Position numbers and translations under genes: made by a program. The notes beneath the pieces are model-generated. The model saw only the letters and a program-made list of their open reading frames with translations, was not told the origin of the DNA and made no database searches. A stretch of DNA of 64,000 nucleotides, taken from positions 124,001 to 188,000 of the forward strand of contig JADJKB010000008.1 in the NCBI GenBank assembly GCA_016706225.1. The letters run 5' to 3'. Below are positions 25,125-32,949 of this stretch, piece by piece (the stretch's first letter is position 1; each line of letters opens with the position of its first letter). Origin of the DNA: Myxococcales bacterium. Lineage in GTDB: Bacteria > Myxococcota_A > Polyangia > Polyangiales > Polyangiaceae.

Positions 25125-25478
25125 GTGAGGTGCTCGGTCGTTCTCGGCTTCGTGTGCGCGATGGCGTGTGCGAGCGACCGGCGGCCAGCCGGACCGGCCG
25201 AGAGCCGTCCGGGGCCGGGAGCCACGACCCTGGTTGGAACATTCCGCGGGCCCTTTGCGACCGCGGAGTTTTGTGGAAACTGCCAGACGCAGGATCGCTT
25301 CTTCGACGAAGCGACGCGCGAGGAGCTGAACGTGCTCTTGCCGATGTCGCTGGTCAAACATCCCCTCGTGCAGAGTCAGGCGCGGTGTCGCGCCATCGGG
25401 CGGTTCGTGCAGCACGTCGGCAGCTGCGGGGAGGGCAGCTGTCGGTCGTTCTCGGTCGAGGCGGTGGAGCGGCCGTAG
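25125..25478 (+). CDS. Small Cys-containing secreted protein, unknown function
   Basis: 117 residues from GTG. The N-terminus (VVLGFVCAMACAS) looks like a signal peptide with a lipobox. The mature part has EFCGNCQTQDRFFDE and GSCGEGSCRSF, six Cys that could form disulfides or bind metal. No family recognised. It diverges from the GH16 gene with a 92-base gap. Confidence 0.55.
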   Translation: MRCSVVLGFVCAMACASDRRPAGPAESRPGPGATTLVGTFRGPFATAEFCGNCQTQDRFFDEATREELNVLLPMSLVKHPLVQSQARCRAIGRFVQHVGSCGEGSCRSFSVEAVERP

Positions 25479-25535
25479 CGGAGGAGCGCGCGCTTCGCCT
25501 GTCAGCAATCGAACCGCACCGGCGACGCGCTGGGA

Positions 25536-25835
25536 TCAGTCTCTCGGTTCGGCCAGGTGAGCTGCGGCGCGGGTTGCGACGTCGCGCAGGTTCTCGCCGG
25601 TGGCGGGTGTTGCTGCCGTTGGTCCGACCCAGCTCCAACCGTAGGGTTTGCTCTCGTCGTGGCAGCCGAGCGGCAGGCGCCGCGACAAGCGCTCGAGGTC
25701 GCGCTGGAGCGTGCGGCGCGTGACGCGGATCCCGTGGTTCGCGAGCCGCTCCGCCAGCGTGCACGTGTCGACGCGCCGAGGCGACGCGGGGATCTCGCTG
25801 AGCAGCAGCAAGTAGCGCAGGAACGCATCGGTCAT
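25536..25835 (-). CDS. WYL-less winged-helix protein, second copy
   Basis: 99 residues from ATG 25835. Closely similar to the product of 22173-22463 over its whole length: MTDAFLRYLLLLSEIP, RTLQRDLERLSRRLPLGC and KPYGWSWV, followed by ENLRDVATRAAAHL. No WYL domain. Probably a paralogue from local duplication; the two copies lie 3.1 kb apart in the same orientation. It may regulate the adjacent lipoprotein genes, but nothing in the sequence proves this. Confidence 0.75.
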   Translation of the reverse strand: MTDAFLRYLLLLSEIPASPRRVDTCTLAERLANHGIRVTRRTLQRDLERLSRRLPLGCHDESKPYGWSWVGPTAATPATGENLRDVATRAAAHLAEPRD

Positions 25836-25960
25836 GCTGGTTGGCCTCGAGGCCCTCTGGCACCTTCCGGGAAAGTACTGGAACCCGTTCGCGATCGCGA
25901 TGGGGGAGAGCCCCAATTCGCGACGAACCGACGAACCCGCCCCTGAGATAGACTGGGCCA

Positions 25961-27685
25961 ATGCGTGCACCCTACCTCTCGTTCTGCATGGTGCTCATCG
26001 CTTGCGGCTCGGACGATGGCGGCAAGGACGCACCGGGAACGGGCGGCGCCTCGAGCACCGGCGGCGCGGGCGGGACGAGCAGCGGTGGCTCCGCGGCAAC
26101 CGGGGCCAGCGGCGGCGTCACCGGTGGCGGAGGCGGGGTCGGCGGCAACGCGGGCGGCGCGGGCACCAGCAGCGGCGGTGGTGCGGGTGCTGGCGGCAGC
26201 GCGGGCAGCGGAGGCGGCTCGGGGGGCACCGCGGGCAGCGGCGGGGATCCGAACTGTGTGCCGTCGTCGCTCTACGGCAAAAACGGCGAGCTATGGACCG
26301 CGACCGGAAGGCTGCGTGAGTACGCGTGGGCTGGGTATCGAACGGGCAACGTGCCGCTGCCGAACCCGACCACGCCGACCAAGAGTGTGACCGACTTTGG
26401 CGCAAAGCCGGACGATGCCGGCGACGACACCCAGGCGTTCCTCGATGCGATCGCCGGGACCCCGAGCGGAGTGTTGACGGTACCGGCGGGTAAATTCGTG
26501 CTCACGCAGCGGCTCACGATCAAGAAACCCAACTTCGTGTTGCGCGGGGCCGGTGAGGGCAAAACCGTGCTCCATTTCCCGAAGTCGCTCGGTGACATCT
26601 ACGGCCTCACGTTCAACAGCGCGAATCAGTCGAACTGGTCGTTCAGCGGCGCCTTCATCGAGGTCAGCGGCAGTGATGGTGGGGCGAAGCTCGCCGACGT
26701 GACGGCCGCGGCCAAGCTCGGCGACACGACGCTGAAGGTGTCGACGACCACGGGCATCACGGCGGGCGGCTGGGTGCGCCTGATGATGACCGATGCGGCG
26801 GGCTCGCTCTTCAAGGCGCTGCACCAGGGGCACTTCCCGGGCAACGTGGCCGAAGACGGGGGCAAGCAGGTGTTTCGCTTCTATTCGAAGGTGAAGAGCG
26901 TGGCCGCGGGGACGGTCGTGCTCGAGCGCCCGTTGCCGCTCGCGGTGGACACGCAGTGGAAGCCCGAGCTCCGGGCGGTGAAACCCAGTGTGAGCGAGGT
27001 TGGCATCGAGCACATGACCATGGAGTTTGCCGGCACGACCTACCCCGGCCATTTCAAGGAACACGGCTACAACGCGATCCAGCTGTCCGGTGTGCTGGAT
27101 TCGTGGGTGAAGAACGTCACGGTGCTCAACGCGGACTACGGGGTGAACCTGCTGGGGAGCTGCCAGTTCGTGACGGTGACGGACGTCACCCTCGACACGA
27201 ACATGGACCGCGGAACGCTGGTTGGGCATCACGGTCTCGACGCCGGGAGCGGCGGCGACCTGCTCTTCACGCGCTTCGACGTGAAGAAGAAGTTCGTGCA
27301 CGACCTCACGGTCGACGGGTACGCACGCGGCATCGTCTGGTCGAACGGGAAGGGTGTGGATCTGTGCATGGACCACCACGGTCGTGCGCCCTACGGGTCG
27401 CTCTGGACGAACCTGGACATGGGTGCGGGCACGCGCCCGTTCCAGAGCGGCGGCTCGGCGAATCGCATGCCGCACTCGGCGGCGTACTCGACGTTCTGGA
27501 ACCTCACGGCGGCCAAGGCGCTGGCGCTGCCCGCCAACGACTACGGCCCGCTGCTCAACTTCGTGGCCTTCCAGACCGGCGCCACCAGCGTGAGCTCGCC
27601 GTACGACTGGAAGCTCGAGAAGATCGCGAACACCGAGCTCTGCCAGCCGAACCTGCACGAGGCGATGCTGGCGGACATGCGCTGA
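25961..27685 (+). CDS. Beta-helix polysaccharide lyase/hydrolase-like lipoprotein
   Basis: 574 residues. A lipobox (LIACGS) is followed by a Gly/Ser/Thr linker of about 80 residues. The catalytic-type region begins near residue 105 with SLYGKNGELW and YAWAGYRTGNVPLP, then the pectate-lyase-3/GH28-like opening VTDFGAKPDDAGDDTQAFLDAI, GVLTVPAGKFVLTQRL and LRGAGEGKTVLHFP. Repeating strands over about 400 residues suit a right-handed parallel beta helix. Likely a surface enzyme that degrades acidic polysaccharides; lyase versus hydrolase cannot be settled. Linker style matches the GH16 lipoprotein nearby, suggesting a shared role. Confidence 0.75.
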   Translation: MRAPYLSFCMVLIACGSDDGGKDAPGTGGASSTGGAGGTSSGGSAATGASGGVTGGGGGVGGNAGGAGTSSGGGAGAGGSAGSGGGSGGTAGSGGDPNCVPSSLYGKNGELWTATGRLREYAWAGYRTGNVPLPNPTTPTKSVTDFGAKPDDAGDDTQAFLDAIAGTPSGVLTVPAGKFVLTQRLTIKKPNFVLRGAGEGKTVLHFPKSLGDIYGLTFNSANQSNWSFSGAFIEVSGSDGGAKLADVTAAAKLGDTTLKVSTTTGITAGGWVRLMMTDAAGSLFKALHQGHFPGNVAEDGGKQVFRFYSKVKSVAAGTVVLERPLPLAVDTQWKPELRAVKPSVSEVGIEHMTMEFAGTTYPGHFKEHGYNAIQLSGVLDSWVKNVTVLNADYGVNLLGSCQFVTVTDVTLDTNMDRGTLVGHHGLDAGSGGDLLFTRFDVKKKFVHDLTVDGYARGIVWSNGKGVDLCMDHHGRAPYGSLWTNLDMGAGTRPFQSGGSANRMPHSAAYSTFWNLTAAKALALPANDYGPLLNFVAFQTGATSVSSPYDWKLEKIANTELCQPNLHEAMLADMR

Positions 27686-27809
27686 GGGATCGGGGCGATC
27701 CGAAGGCCACCGTCCCCGGCGTGTTCGCCGATGCTCGATGGGTCTCCCTGCGCGGCCAGTATAGTCGGAGGTGACCGCCGAAGATCAGCGCTGAACGGGT
27801 GAAATAGGG

Positions 27810-28700
27810 CTATTTGCTGGCTGCCGAATCGGCAAGTGGTTCGACACAGTCGACCAGGAGGCGCTGTGCCGTGGCGCGGAGCTGTTCTTGCGTGACGCCC
27901 TTTCCGCTCAGCAGGCCCGTGTCGCAGGTGAACCACGCTTCCTCGAACGGCCCTGCATCGTCCAGCAACGCGCGAAGGCCATCGCCGGCGCGGCTTGCCA
28001 GCGTTTGCCACCGCTCGGGAAAGCACTGCTTCAAGGCGAAACGCCAGCGCTCTGCCCAGCGGTCTGTCTCATCCGGGCCCGCGAGCCACGCCAACGCGAG
28101 GACGCGCCCGACGTCTTTGGCCGAGCGCAGGATCGCTCGGCCTCCGACGAGCCCGGTCATTCTCGCGCTCCCCAGCGTTGGGTGCGAGAGCAGATTGGCC
28201 AAGGCCATCATGCACGGCGCCGCGTATTCCAGGCCGGAGTCAGACGCCTCGCGGTCGACCGCGGCGAGGGCGAGGAACTCGAAGCTGGGCAGCCCATACC
28301 ACCCGTCGTCGAGCTCGATCGCGACCCAACTCTTCGCCGTCGTGCGTCCTGCCTCCGGAACATTCAGGAGCTCGACGAAGTACTCGGAATGCTCCGGCGG
28401 ATACAGGCGAATGGCCCTGAGGTCCTCCGCAGGCTCGGCCGTGTTGCTCGGGTAACAGTCGTCCTTCGGACGCCACCCCTTGGCGATGAGCGTCGCAGCG
28501 ATCTCGGCGGCGGTCTTCGCGTCGCCCGCCGGGTGGATCACGAGATCGGCGTCTTTGGTCTTTACGCCTCGGCCCGACAGCTCGTCTGCGAAGTGACACG
28601 CGGCGGCCAGGCTGCCAGCCACGAAGATGTGGCCGAGTAGCTCCTGCGGAAGCTCAGCGGCGATACGCGCGAAGAGTTGTCGATGATCGACTTCGATCAC
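27810..28700 (-). CDS. AbiEii-like nucleotidyltransferase
   Basis: 296 residues from GTG 28700. The N-terminal nucleotidyltransferase core is visible as FVAGSLAAACHF, followed after about 18 residues by KTKDADLVIHP, giving the GS...DxD motif that binds metal and NTP. The rest is helical without recognised motifs. In AbiE systems the AbiEii toxin is such a nucleotidyltransferase and the partner gene encodes the AbiEi antitoxin/repressor. The upstream gene overlaps by four bases (GTGA) and has AbiEi-like parts, so this pair is probably a toxin-antitoxin or abortive-infection module. Toxicity is inferred. Confidence 0.7.
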   Translation of the reverse strand: MIEVDHRQLFARIAAELPQELLGHIFVAGSLAAACHFADELSGRGVKTKDADLVIHPAGDAKTAAEIAATLIAKGWRPKDDCYPSNTAEPAEDLRAIRLYPPEHSEYFVELLNVPEAGRTTAKSWVAIELDDGWYGLPSFEFLALAAVDREASDSGLEYAAPCMMALANLLSHPTLGSARMTGLVGGRAILRSAKDVGRVLALAWLAGPDETDRWAERWRFALKQCFPERWQTLASRAGDGLRALLDDAGPFEEAWFTCDTGLLSGKGVTQEQLRATAQRLLVDCVEPLADSAASK

Positions 28701-29752
28701 TCCGCCCTCTTTCGCAATCGTCGCACCAGCTCTTCGGCCTGGCCGTGCAAGCGGAGCTGTTCCAGATCGAGCAGCGTCTCAACGGGATCTGCCCAGGGCA
28801 TCCTGTCGGCGTCGGCGAGATCGTACAGTGGTTCCCGGCGGCGAATGCGGTGGATGACCAATGAAACGGACGACCGCCCGTCGGTCGGTTGGAGCGCGGG
28901 ATCCAGACGTTTGATGAACGAGAGCGACGGTCGCGCAGTCGGCGCGTGCACGCAGAGATCCAGTCGGGGCACGCCCTCTAGGTCCAGCTCCGGGTCCCAA
29001 CGGCGCGCAGCTAAAACGCCCCCCACTGCGACGCCGGGGGGCTTCTCGCGCTGGAGGCGTTCGAGAAGCTCCTCGGGGCGTCGGGGCCGACCGGATGCGT
29101 CCACATAGTATCGGGGTTGCCGAATCCTCGGGGCTAGCGCGACCATTTCTTGCCATGCCCGGTGGGGAAAGGTTGCAAGCTCCACGCGCCGCCGCGAGTC
29201 CCTTCGAAGCTCGGGATCGAGTCGGTGGAGCGCGGCCCGAACCGTGGGCTGTGACAGTCCGGTCGTCGCCCCGAGCTCGTTGGTTTGGATGGCCTCCTGG
29301 TTCAGCAACCAGCGGACGAGCAGCACGTGCAGCACGTCGAAGTATACGTCGTACGGCTTCGACGGGCGGCCGCGCTCCTCGATGCTCGCGACCTGTCGTC
29401 CGAGCTCCAGGAGGTCCGCCCGTTCGGGTGCTGTGGTCACGGCCTTGCCGCTGACCGCGATCAATCTGAGTTTCTTGGCGAGCGTCGGGCGAAGCAGCGC
29501 GAGCGCACTTCGCCAAGCATCGGCAATGGACTCGGGCATCTTGTGGTCGGCGAGCACCAGCCAGCCCTCCTTGATCTCGGTCTCGCTCGAGTAGCTGGCA
29601 AGCTGCATGATCGCCGCGTGAAGATCGCGGACGCCTCCGATGCCGCTCTTGGTTTCGACGACGACCCCCGAGTCGTTGCTGAAGTCGACGCGGCCCGGCC
29701 CCGGGCGAAAGCCGCGCTTGCGCAGGATGGCTTCAACTCGGGTTTCATTCAC
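28697..29752 (-). CDS. AbiEi-like regulator with N-terminal PD-(D/E)XK nuclease-like domain
   Basis: About 351 residues from GTG 29752; an in-frame TTG at 29806 would extend it through the upstream repeats. Residues 1-90 look like a restriction-endonuclease fold: NETRVEAILRKRGF (Glu helix), GRVDFSNDSGVVVETKSG (Asp, then ExK), then AIMQLASYSSET (Q-x3-Y helix). A winged HTH follows (TNELGATTGLSQPTVRAALHRL). The C-terminal third has AbiEi-type text: VAVGGVLAARRW, VPRLDLCVHAP and WADPVETLLDLEQL. It likely represses its own promoter and antagonises the downstream nucleotidyltransferase. The added nuclease-like domain is not part of the classical AbiEi. Confidence 0.65.
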   Translation of the reverse strand: MNETRVEAILRKRGFRPGPGRVDFSNDSGVVVETKSGIGGVRDLHAAIMQLASYSSETEIKEGWLVLADHKMPESIADAWRSALALLRPTLAKKLRLIAVSGKAVTTAPERADLLELGRQVASIEERGRPSKPYDVYFDVLHVLLVRWLLNQEAIQTNELGATTGLSQPTVRAALHRLDPELRRDSRRRVELATFPHRAWQEMVALAPRIRQPRYYVDASGRPRRPEELLERLQREKPPGVAVGGVLAARRWDPELDLEGVPRLDLCVHAPTARPSLSFIKRLDPALQPTDGRSSVSLVIHRIRRREPLYDLADADRMPWADPVETLLDLEQLRLHGQAEELVRRLRKRAE

Positions 29753-29776
29753 AGTGGCAGAGTACTTCGGCTTAAT

Positions 29777-29809
29777 GAAAGTGGCAACTTCAGTTGAAAG
29801 TGGCAACTG
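29777..29809 (-). promoter_or_regulatory. Tandem operator-like repeats in the AbiE-like promoter
   Basis: Two direct copies of GAAAGTGGCAACT (plus strand, 29777 and 29796) lie 19 bases apart. The second overlaps the inverted repeat CAGTTG-AAAGTGG-CAACTG (29791-29809), and an outer CAACTTC...GAAGTTG dyad spans 29785-29821. On the gene strand each repeat holds TTGCCA, a good -35 element. From the second one, 17 bases lead to TACTCT and then GTG six bases on, compatible with a leaderless transcript. Autoregulation is inferred from the HTH in the gene product. Confidence 0.55.
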
Positions 29810-29864
29810 CTTGTGAAGTTGCGGGTTTCAGGGCCGAAGAGACGGCGTATTTGCGCCGAATCGC

Positions 29865-29990
29865 TCACCGCCGAGTGAAGTCCAGGGCGCGCTGAGCGAA
29901 ACCGCGAAGCTCGGTGTCGTTGATCGGCACGGTCTGCCACGCCGCGTTGGTCTCCTTCCGGGGCGATTCGCGTGCACCCCCAGACTGGAG
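29865..29990 (-). pseudogene. 3' fragment of an unidentified gene
   Basis: The last 40 or so codons before a TGA at 29865 have strong third-position G/C and read naturally (ESPRKETNAAWQTVPIND, then ELRGFAQRALDFTRR). Coding character fades upstream of about 29985, where the opposite strand becomes coding. It looks like the tail of a gene whose front was lost when the neighbouring sequence was joined. Family unknown. Confidence 0.35.
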
Positions 29991-30014
29991 GTTCCGTGGC
30001 CCAAAAATCCGCTC

Positions 30015-30610
30015 GTGAACCGCGAGTCCGGCGAGCGGGTGGGTGCTGAAAACGTCGAGCCCGGCAGCGAGCGCGCTTTCGAGTGCGCGTTCACGACGCT
30101 GCCGGAGCTCGTTGAACAATTTGCAGCCATCGAACGCATTGAGGGTTTCCGGCGTCAGCTGCCTGTCGGCGTATTCGACGGGGCAATCAGCAATAGCAGT
30201 CGCTGGAGCCCCGGCGGCGCCAGCCAGATCGATCTCTGGGCAGTGGCGTCGGATGGGCTCACGATTCACCTCTTCGAGCTCAAGAAGCCGGACAACATCA
30301 AGCTCGGCATTCTGCCCGAAGCATTCTGGTACGCCCGCCTGCTCCACCGGATCAGGGAGCGCAACTTTGGTGGCCTGCCAGTCTCTGGCGGCGGCCCCCA
30401 CATGGAAACGGTGCGCAATGCGAAACGCATCAAGATGTGGCTGCTCGCTCGCGTTTGCATCCGCTCGTGGAGCATGAGGGCAGGTCGCCACTCGAATGTT
30501 TCCGCGCGGCGCTTGCCGGAGCGGGACTCGATTTCGGAATCCTTCCCTTCGAACTCGAAGGCGACGGGCTCCGATTGTGCCCCGAGCGTCGGTGGCCGCC
30601 GAGCTCGTGA
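30015..30610 (+). pseudogene. Frameshifted PD-(D/E)XK-like nuclease-domain gene
   Basis: From GTG 30015 the frame encodes a nuclease-like domain: SERAFECAFTTLPELVEQF, then SQIDLWAVASDGLTIHLFELKKPD (Asp...ExK) and FWYARLLHRI. Coding character in this frame ends at WLLARV near 30453. It resumes one base out as LHPLVEHEGRSPLECF, GLDFGILPFELEGDGLRL and CPERRWPPSS, ending at TGA 30608. One extra T in the TTT at 30454-30456 would restore a single frame. A further coding-like stretch in the third frame (VNQIATPEALEGLYRWTAQ, to 30696) suggests a second lesion. Function of the intact protein unknown; DNA cleavage is plausible. Confidence 0.55.
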
Positions 30611-30746
30611 ACCAGATAGCGACGCCCGAAGCGCTGGAGGGGTTGTACCGGTGGACCGCGCAATCCCCAACCCCGAGCTCGGGTGAAACGAGCTAACCGC
30701 CGTCAGAACTCGTATCCGTGTTCTTCGACGCTTAACCCGGGTTTTG

Positions 30747-30820
30747 TCGGGGCGGGCAGATTCGAACTGCCGACCTCACGGACCCGAACCGTGCGCGCTA
30801 CCAAACTGCGCTACGCCCCG
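30747..30820 (-). tRNA. tRNA-Pro (CGG anticodon)
   Basis: Complete cloverleaf on the minus strand. Acceptor CGGGGCG pairs with CGCCCCG, discriminator A at 30747; D-arm GCGC/GCGC; anticodon stem CACGG/CCGTG with loop TTCGGGT, anticodon CGG; T-arm GGCAG TTCGAAT CTGCC. CCA is not encoded. A palindrome AACCCGGGTT (30733-30742) follows 3' of it. tRNA genes are common integration points, and relic genes lie on its 3' side. Confidence 0.95.
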
Positions 30821-31024
30821 AAACCACCGGCTTGTTAGGGCCGGACGGGCGCGCGACCATGGTCGGTGGCGCGGATTCTGTCAAGCACGGGCGCGATCAT
30901 TCGACGTTTTTCCAGCGGGCGGGGCGCATGGGGTGGGATGGGCGCGCTGTGGCGCCGAGCCGAGAGTCGCGGGCAGCTCCGCCTCGAATTGACGACCCCG
31001 CGCATCAGGAGGCCTCATCAACCC

Positions 31025-32356
31025 ATGCGACGGCACACGCTGCCCACCCTCCTCGCACTCGCCACCTTCGCCACCACACCCACGTGGGCGTCGCCGGCCC
31101 ACGACATCTGCGCCGATCTCGGGCCGACCCTCGGCGTCGGTGTGTCCAGCTTCTCCGCCGCCGGCGACTGGCCCGTCGTCGCCGAACAACAACACGGCGT
31201 CGACTGGAAATTCCTCTACCTGTACGTCGTTCCAAACAACGACCCCAAACCCGACGTCGCCGCTTTCCTCACCGCCAAGGCGTCGCTCGCAAAGTCTCTG
31301 GGCGCCGTGCCGGTGTTCACCTTCTACGAGCTCCTGCAGCTCGGACAGCAAAAGGGCATCAGCGGCAGCGAGGCGGACGTCGTGAAGGCAACACTCGCCG
31401 ATCCCGCGCTGATGAAACGCTACTTCGAGGACTTCGTCTTCTTGCTCCAGACCGCCGAGAAATCCGGCGCGCCGAGCATCGTGCACGTCGAGCCGGACTC
31501 GTGGGGATTCATGATCTGGGCCATGGGCGTCGAAGGGAACGCGGACGCGAGTTCGATCCCCGTCGCCGTTGCCAGCTCGGGCGCCGCCGACGTCGCAGGC
31601 TTTGCCAACGACGCGTCCGGTCTCGGCAAGGCCCTGCTCGCATTGCGCGACAAGTTCGCTCCGTCCGTGCGGCTCGGCTGGCACGCGTCGAACTTCCGCG
31701 TGGGCCAGAAACCCGAGGTCGTGACTGGGTTCTACTCGAGCCTCGGCGAGTGGGACGTGCTCGTCACCGAACAGCCCCACCTGGAAGCCAACGAAGCCAC
31801 CTGGTGGGAGCCCTGGGATACAACCCTGCTCGACACCAACGTCGCCTGGTTCTCGGCGCTGTCGAGCGCAACGGGCCTGCCCGTGTTGCTCTGGCAAGCG
31901 CAGATCGGCACGACGGACTACCACTTCTTCGACAGCGAGCCGGCGGCGCTCGACCGCTTCGCCAAGGCCGGCCTCGGCGGCGTGCTGTTCGACATGCGGG
32001 GCAGCGGCAACCCCGACGACTTCCGCGCCTACGAGAGCGCCAAGCTCGCGACGGTGCCGCCATCCTCTTCGACCGCAGGCGGCACCGCCGCGGACATGCG
32101 GACGCGACTCGCGAGCTACGCGAAGGCTCCACTCGTCTGGCCCGCCGGCTCACCGTGCGCAAGCGGCGGCGGCGCGTCCGGCGCGGGGGGCGGAGGCGCG
32201 GCGGCCGGTGGCGGCGGCGGGAGCGGGGAGCGAGCGGGCGGCGCGGGCGGCAGCACCGGGGCGCCGCGAGCAGCGGCGGCAGCGACGACGACGGCGGTTG
32301 TGGATGTCGCAGCGCGCATGGTCGAGGGTCGGACGGGCCGGCGGGGTTGGCGCTGA
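31025..32356 (+). CDS. Secreted protein, TIM-barrel glycosidase-like, with displaced MYXO-CTERM tail
   Basis: The uninterrupted frame gives 443 residues: signal peptide (TLPTLLALATFATTPTWA), then a domain of about 350 residues with WKFLYLYVVPN, VPVFTFYELLQLG, IVHVEPDSWGFMIW, RLGWHASNF and PVLLWQAQIGT, which suggests a beta/alpha barrel acting on carbohydrate. I cannot name the family. A Gly/Ala/Ser linker starts near residue 377. The frame then ends in an Ala/Arg-rich stretch unlike any exported C-terminus. A proper MYXO-CTERM tail is encoded one base out of frame (see 32260-32436), so the gene is probably longer in reality. Confidence 0.65.
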   Translation: MRRHTLPTLLALATFATTPTWASPAHDICADLGPTLGVGVSSFSAAGDWPVVAEQQHGVDWKFLYLYVVPNNDPKPDVAAFLTAKASLAKSLGAVPVFTFYELLQLGQQKGISGSEADVVKATLADPALMKRYFEDFVFLLQTAEKSGAPSIVHVEPDSWGFMIWAMGVEGNADASSIPVAVASSGAADVAGFANDASGLGKALLALRDKFAPSVRLGWHASNFRVGQKPEVVTGFYSSLGEWDVLVTEQPHLEANEATWWEPWDTTLLDTNVAWFSALSSATGLPVLLWQAQIGTTDYHFFDSEPAALDRFAKAGLGGVLFDMRGSGNPDDFRAYESAKLATVPPSSSTAGGTAADMRTRLASYAKAPLVWPAGSPCASGGGASGAGGGGAAAGGGGGSGERAGGAGGSTGAPRAAAAATTTAVVDVAARMVEGRTGRRGWR

Positions 32357-32436
32357 CACTCAGCTTGCTGGCGGCGTTTGGCGTGCGCGCTGGGGCGCGC
32401 CGCGTGCGAAAGGTCGCTCCGGGTCATGGGCACTAA
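32260..32436 (+). pseudogene. Out-of-frame MYXO-CTERM tail of the preceding gene
   Basis: Read from 32260 this encodes GAASSGGSDDDGGCGCRSA, then a hydrophobic helix (GLALTLSLLAAFGV) and an Arg-rich end, with TAA at 32434. That is the MYXO-CTERM arrangement (Cys pair, helix, basic tail). The upstream gene enters the linker in a different frame. One extra G in the GGGG at 32258-32261 joins both into one protein of about 470 residues. Confidence 0.6.
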
Positions 32437-32938
32437 TCTGGTTCCGAGGTTGTCCCTCGCTGCGACTGCGCTCATTGGCCTGGTTGGTTTGGGGCTCGCC
32501 GGACTGGATATGCACGTCCGCGAACGTCAGAACGCCAAGCGCGAGATCGCGGAGCTGGTCGCGAGCCGACTCGTGCGCGGCCAGCGCCAAGCGACACAAG
32601 ATCAGCTGCTCTTCAACGACCGCGACGGCATGGGGGTCAGCGGCACCCCGGTGAGCGAGGTGCGTTACTGCGGGCTCGTGCGGCGAACCATCGCGCGCTA
32701 CACGGAGCGGAACGAAGCGAACTGCGCGGGAACCGCCGTGGCTTGTGTCTCCGGCGCGAATGAACGCGTCGAACCCTGCCACCCGACCGAGATCAGCGAG
32801 CTGCCGAAGGAAGATGCGCGCCCTGCGGGCGATCGCGAGCATCCCAACTGCAGCGCCGGTTGGTCGGGTCCCGCGACGTGCGTCGTGCAAGTGGACGACC
32901 CAGCGGAAGGCCGCCGAGCCGTCGTCACCGTGCACTGA
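32426..32938 (+). CDS. Membrane-anchored periplasmic protein, unknown function
   Basis: 170 residues from ATG 32426, overlapping the end of the displaced MYXO-CTERM frame by 11 bases. One N-terminal hydrophobic helix (LSLAATALIGLVGLGLAGL), a charged helix with ERQNAKREIAELVASRLVRG, then a Cys-containing domain (YCGLVRRTIARY, NCAGTAVACVSG, CHPTE, NCSAGWSGPATCVVQV). Even Cys content suggests disulfides outside the cytoplasm. No family recognised. Confidence 0.5.
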   Translation: MGTNLVPRLSLAATALIGLVGLGLAGLDMHVRERQNAKREIAELVASRLVRGQRQATQDQLLFNDRDGMGVSGTPVSEVRYCGLVRRTIARYTERNEANCAGTAVACVSGANERVEPCHPTEISELPKEDARPAGDREHPNCSAGWSGPATCVVQVDDPAEGRRAVVTVH

Positions 32939-32949
32939 GTTTTCGGGAG

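Noticed and set aside
29865..30491. Full-length minus-strand gene opposite the nuclease relic
   Set aside because: Only its last 40 codons have coding-like codon use; upstream the plus strand carries the convincing protein features.
30832..32436. Single long frame spanning the whole exported protein gene from 30832
   Set aside because: Its N-terminal 450 codons are Arg-rich shadow text; only the last 60 codons are real, as the displaced MYXO-CTERM tail.
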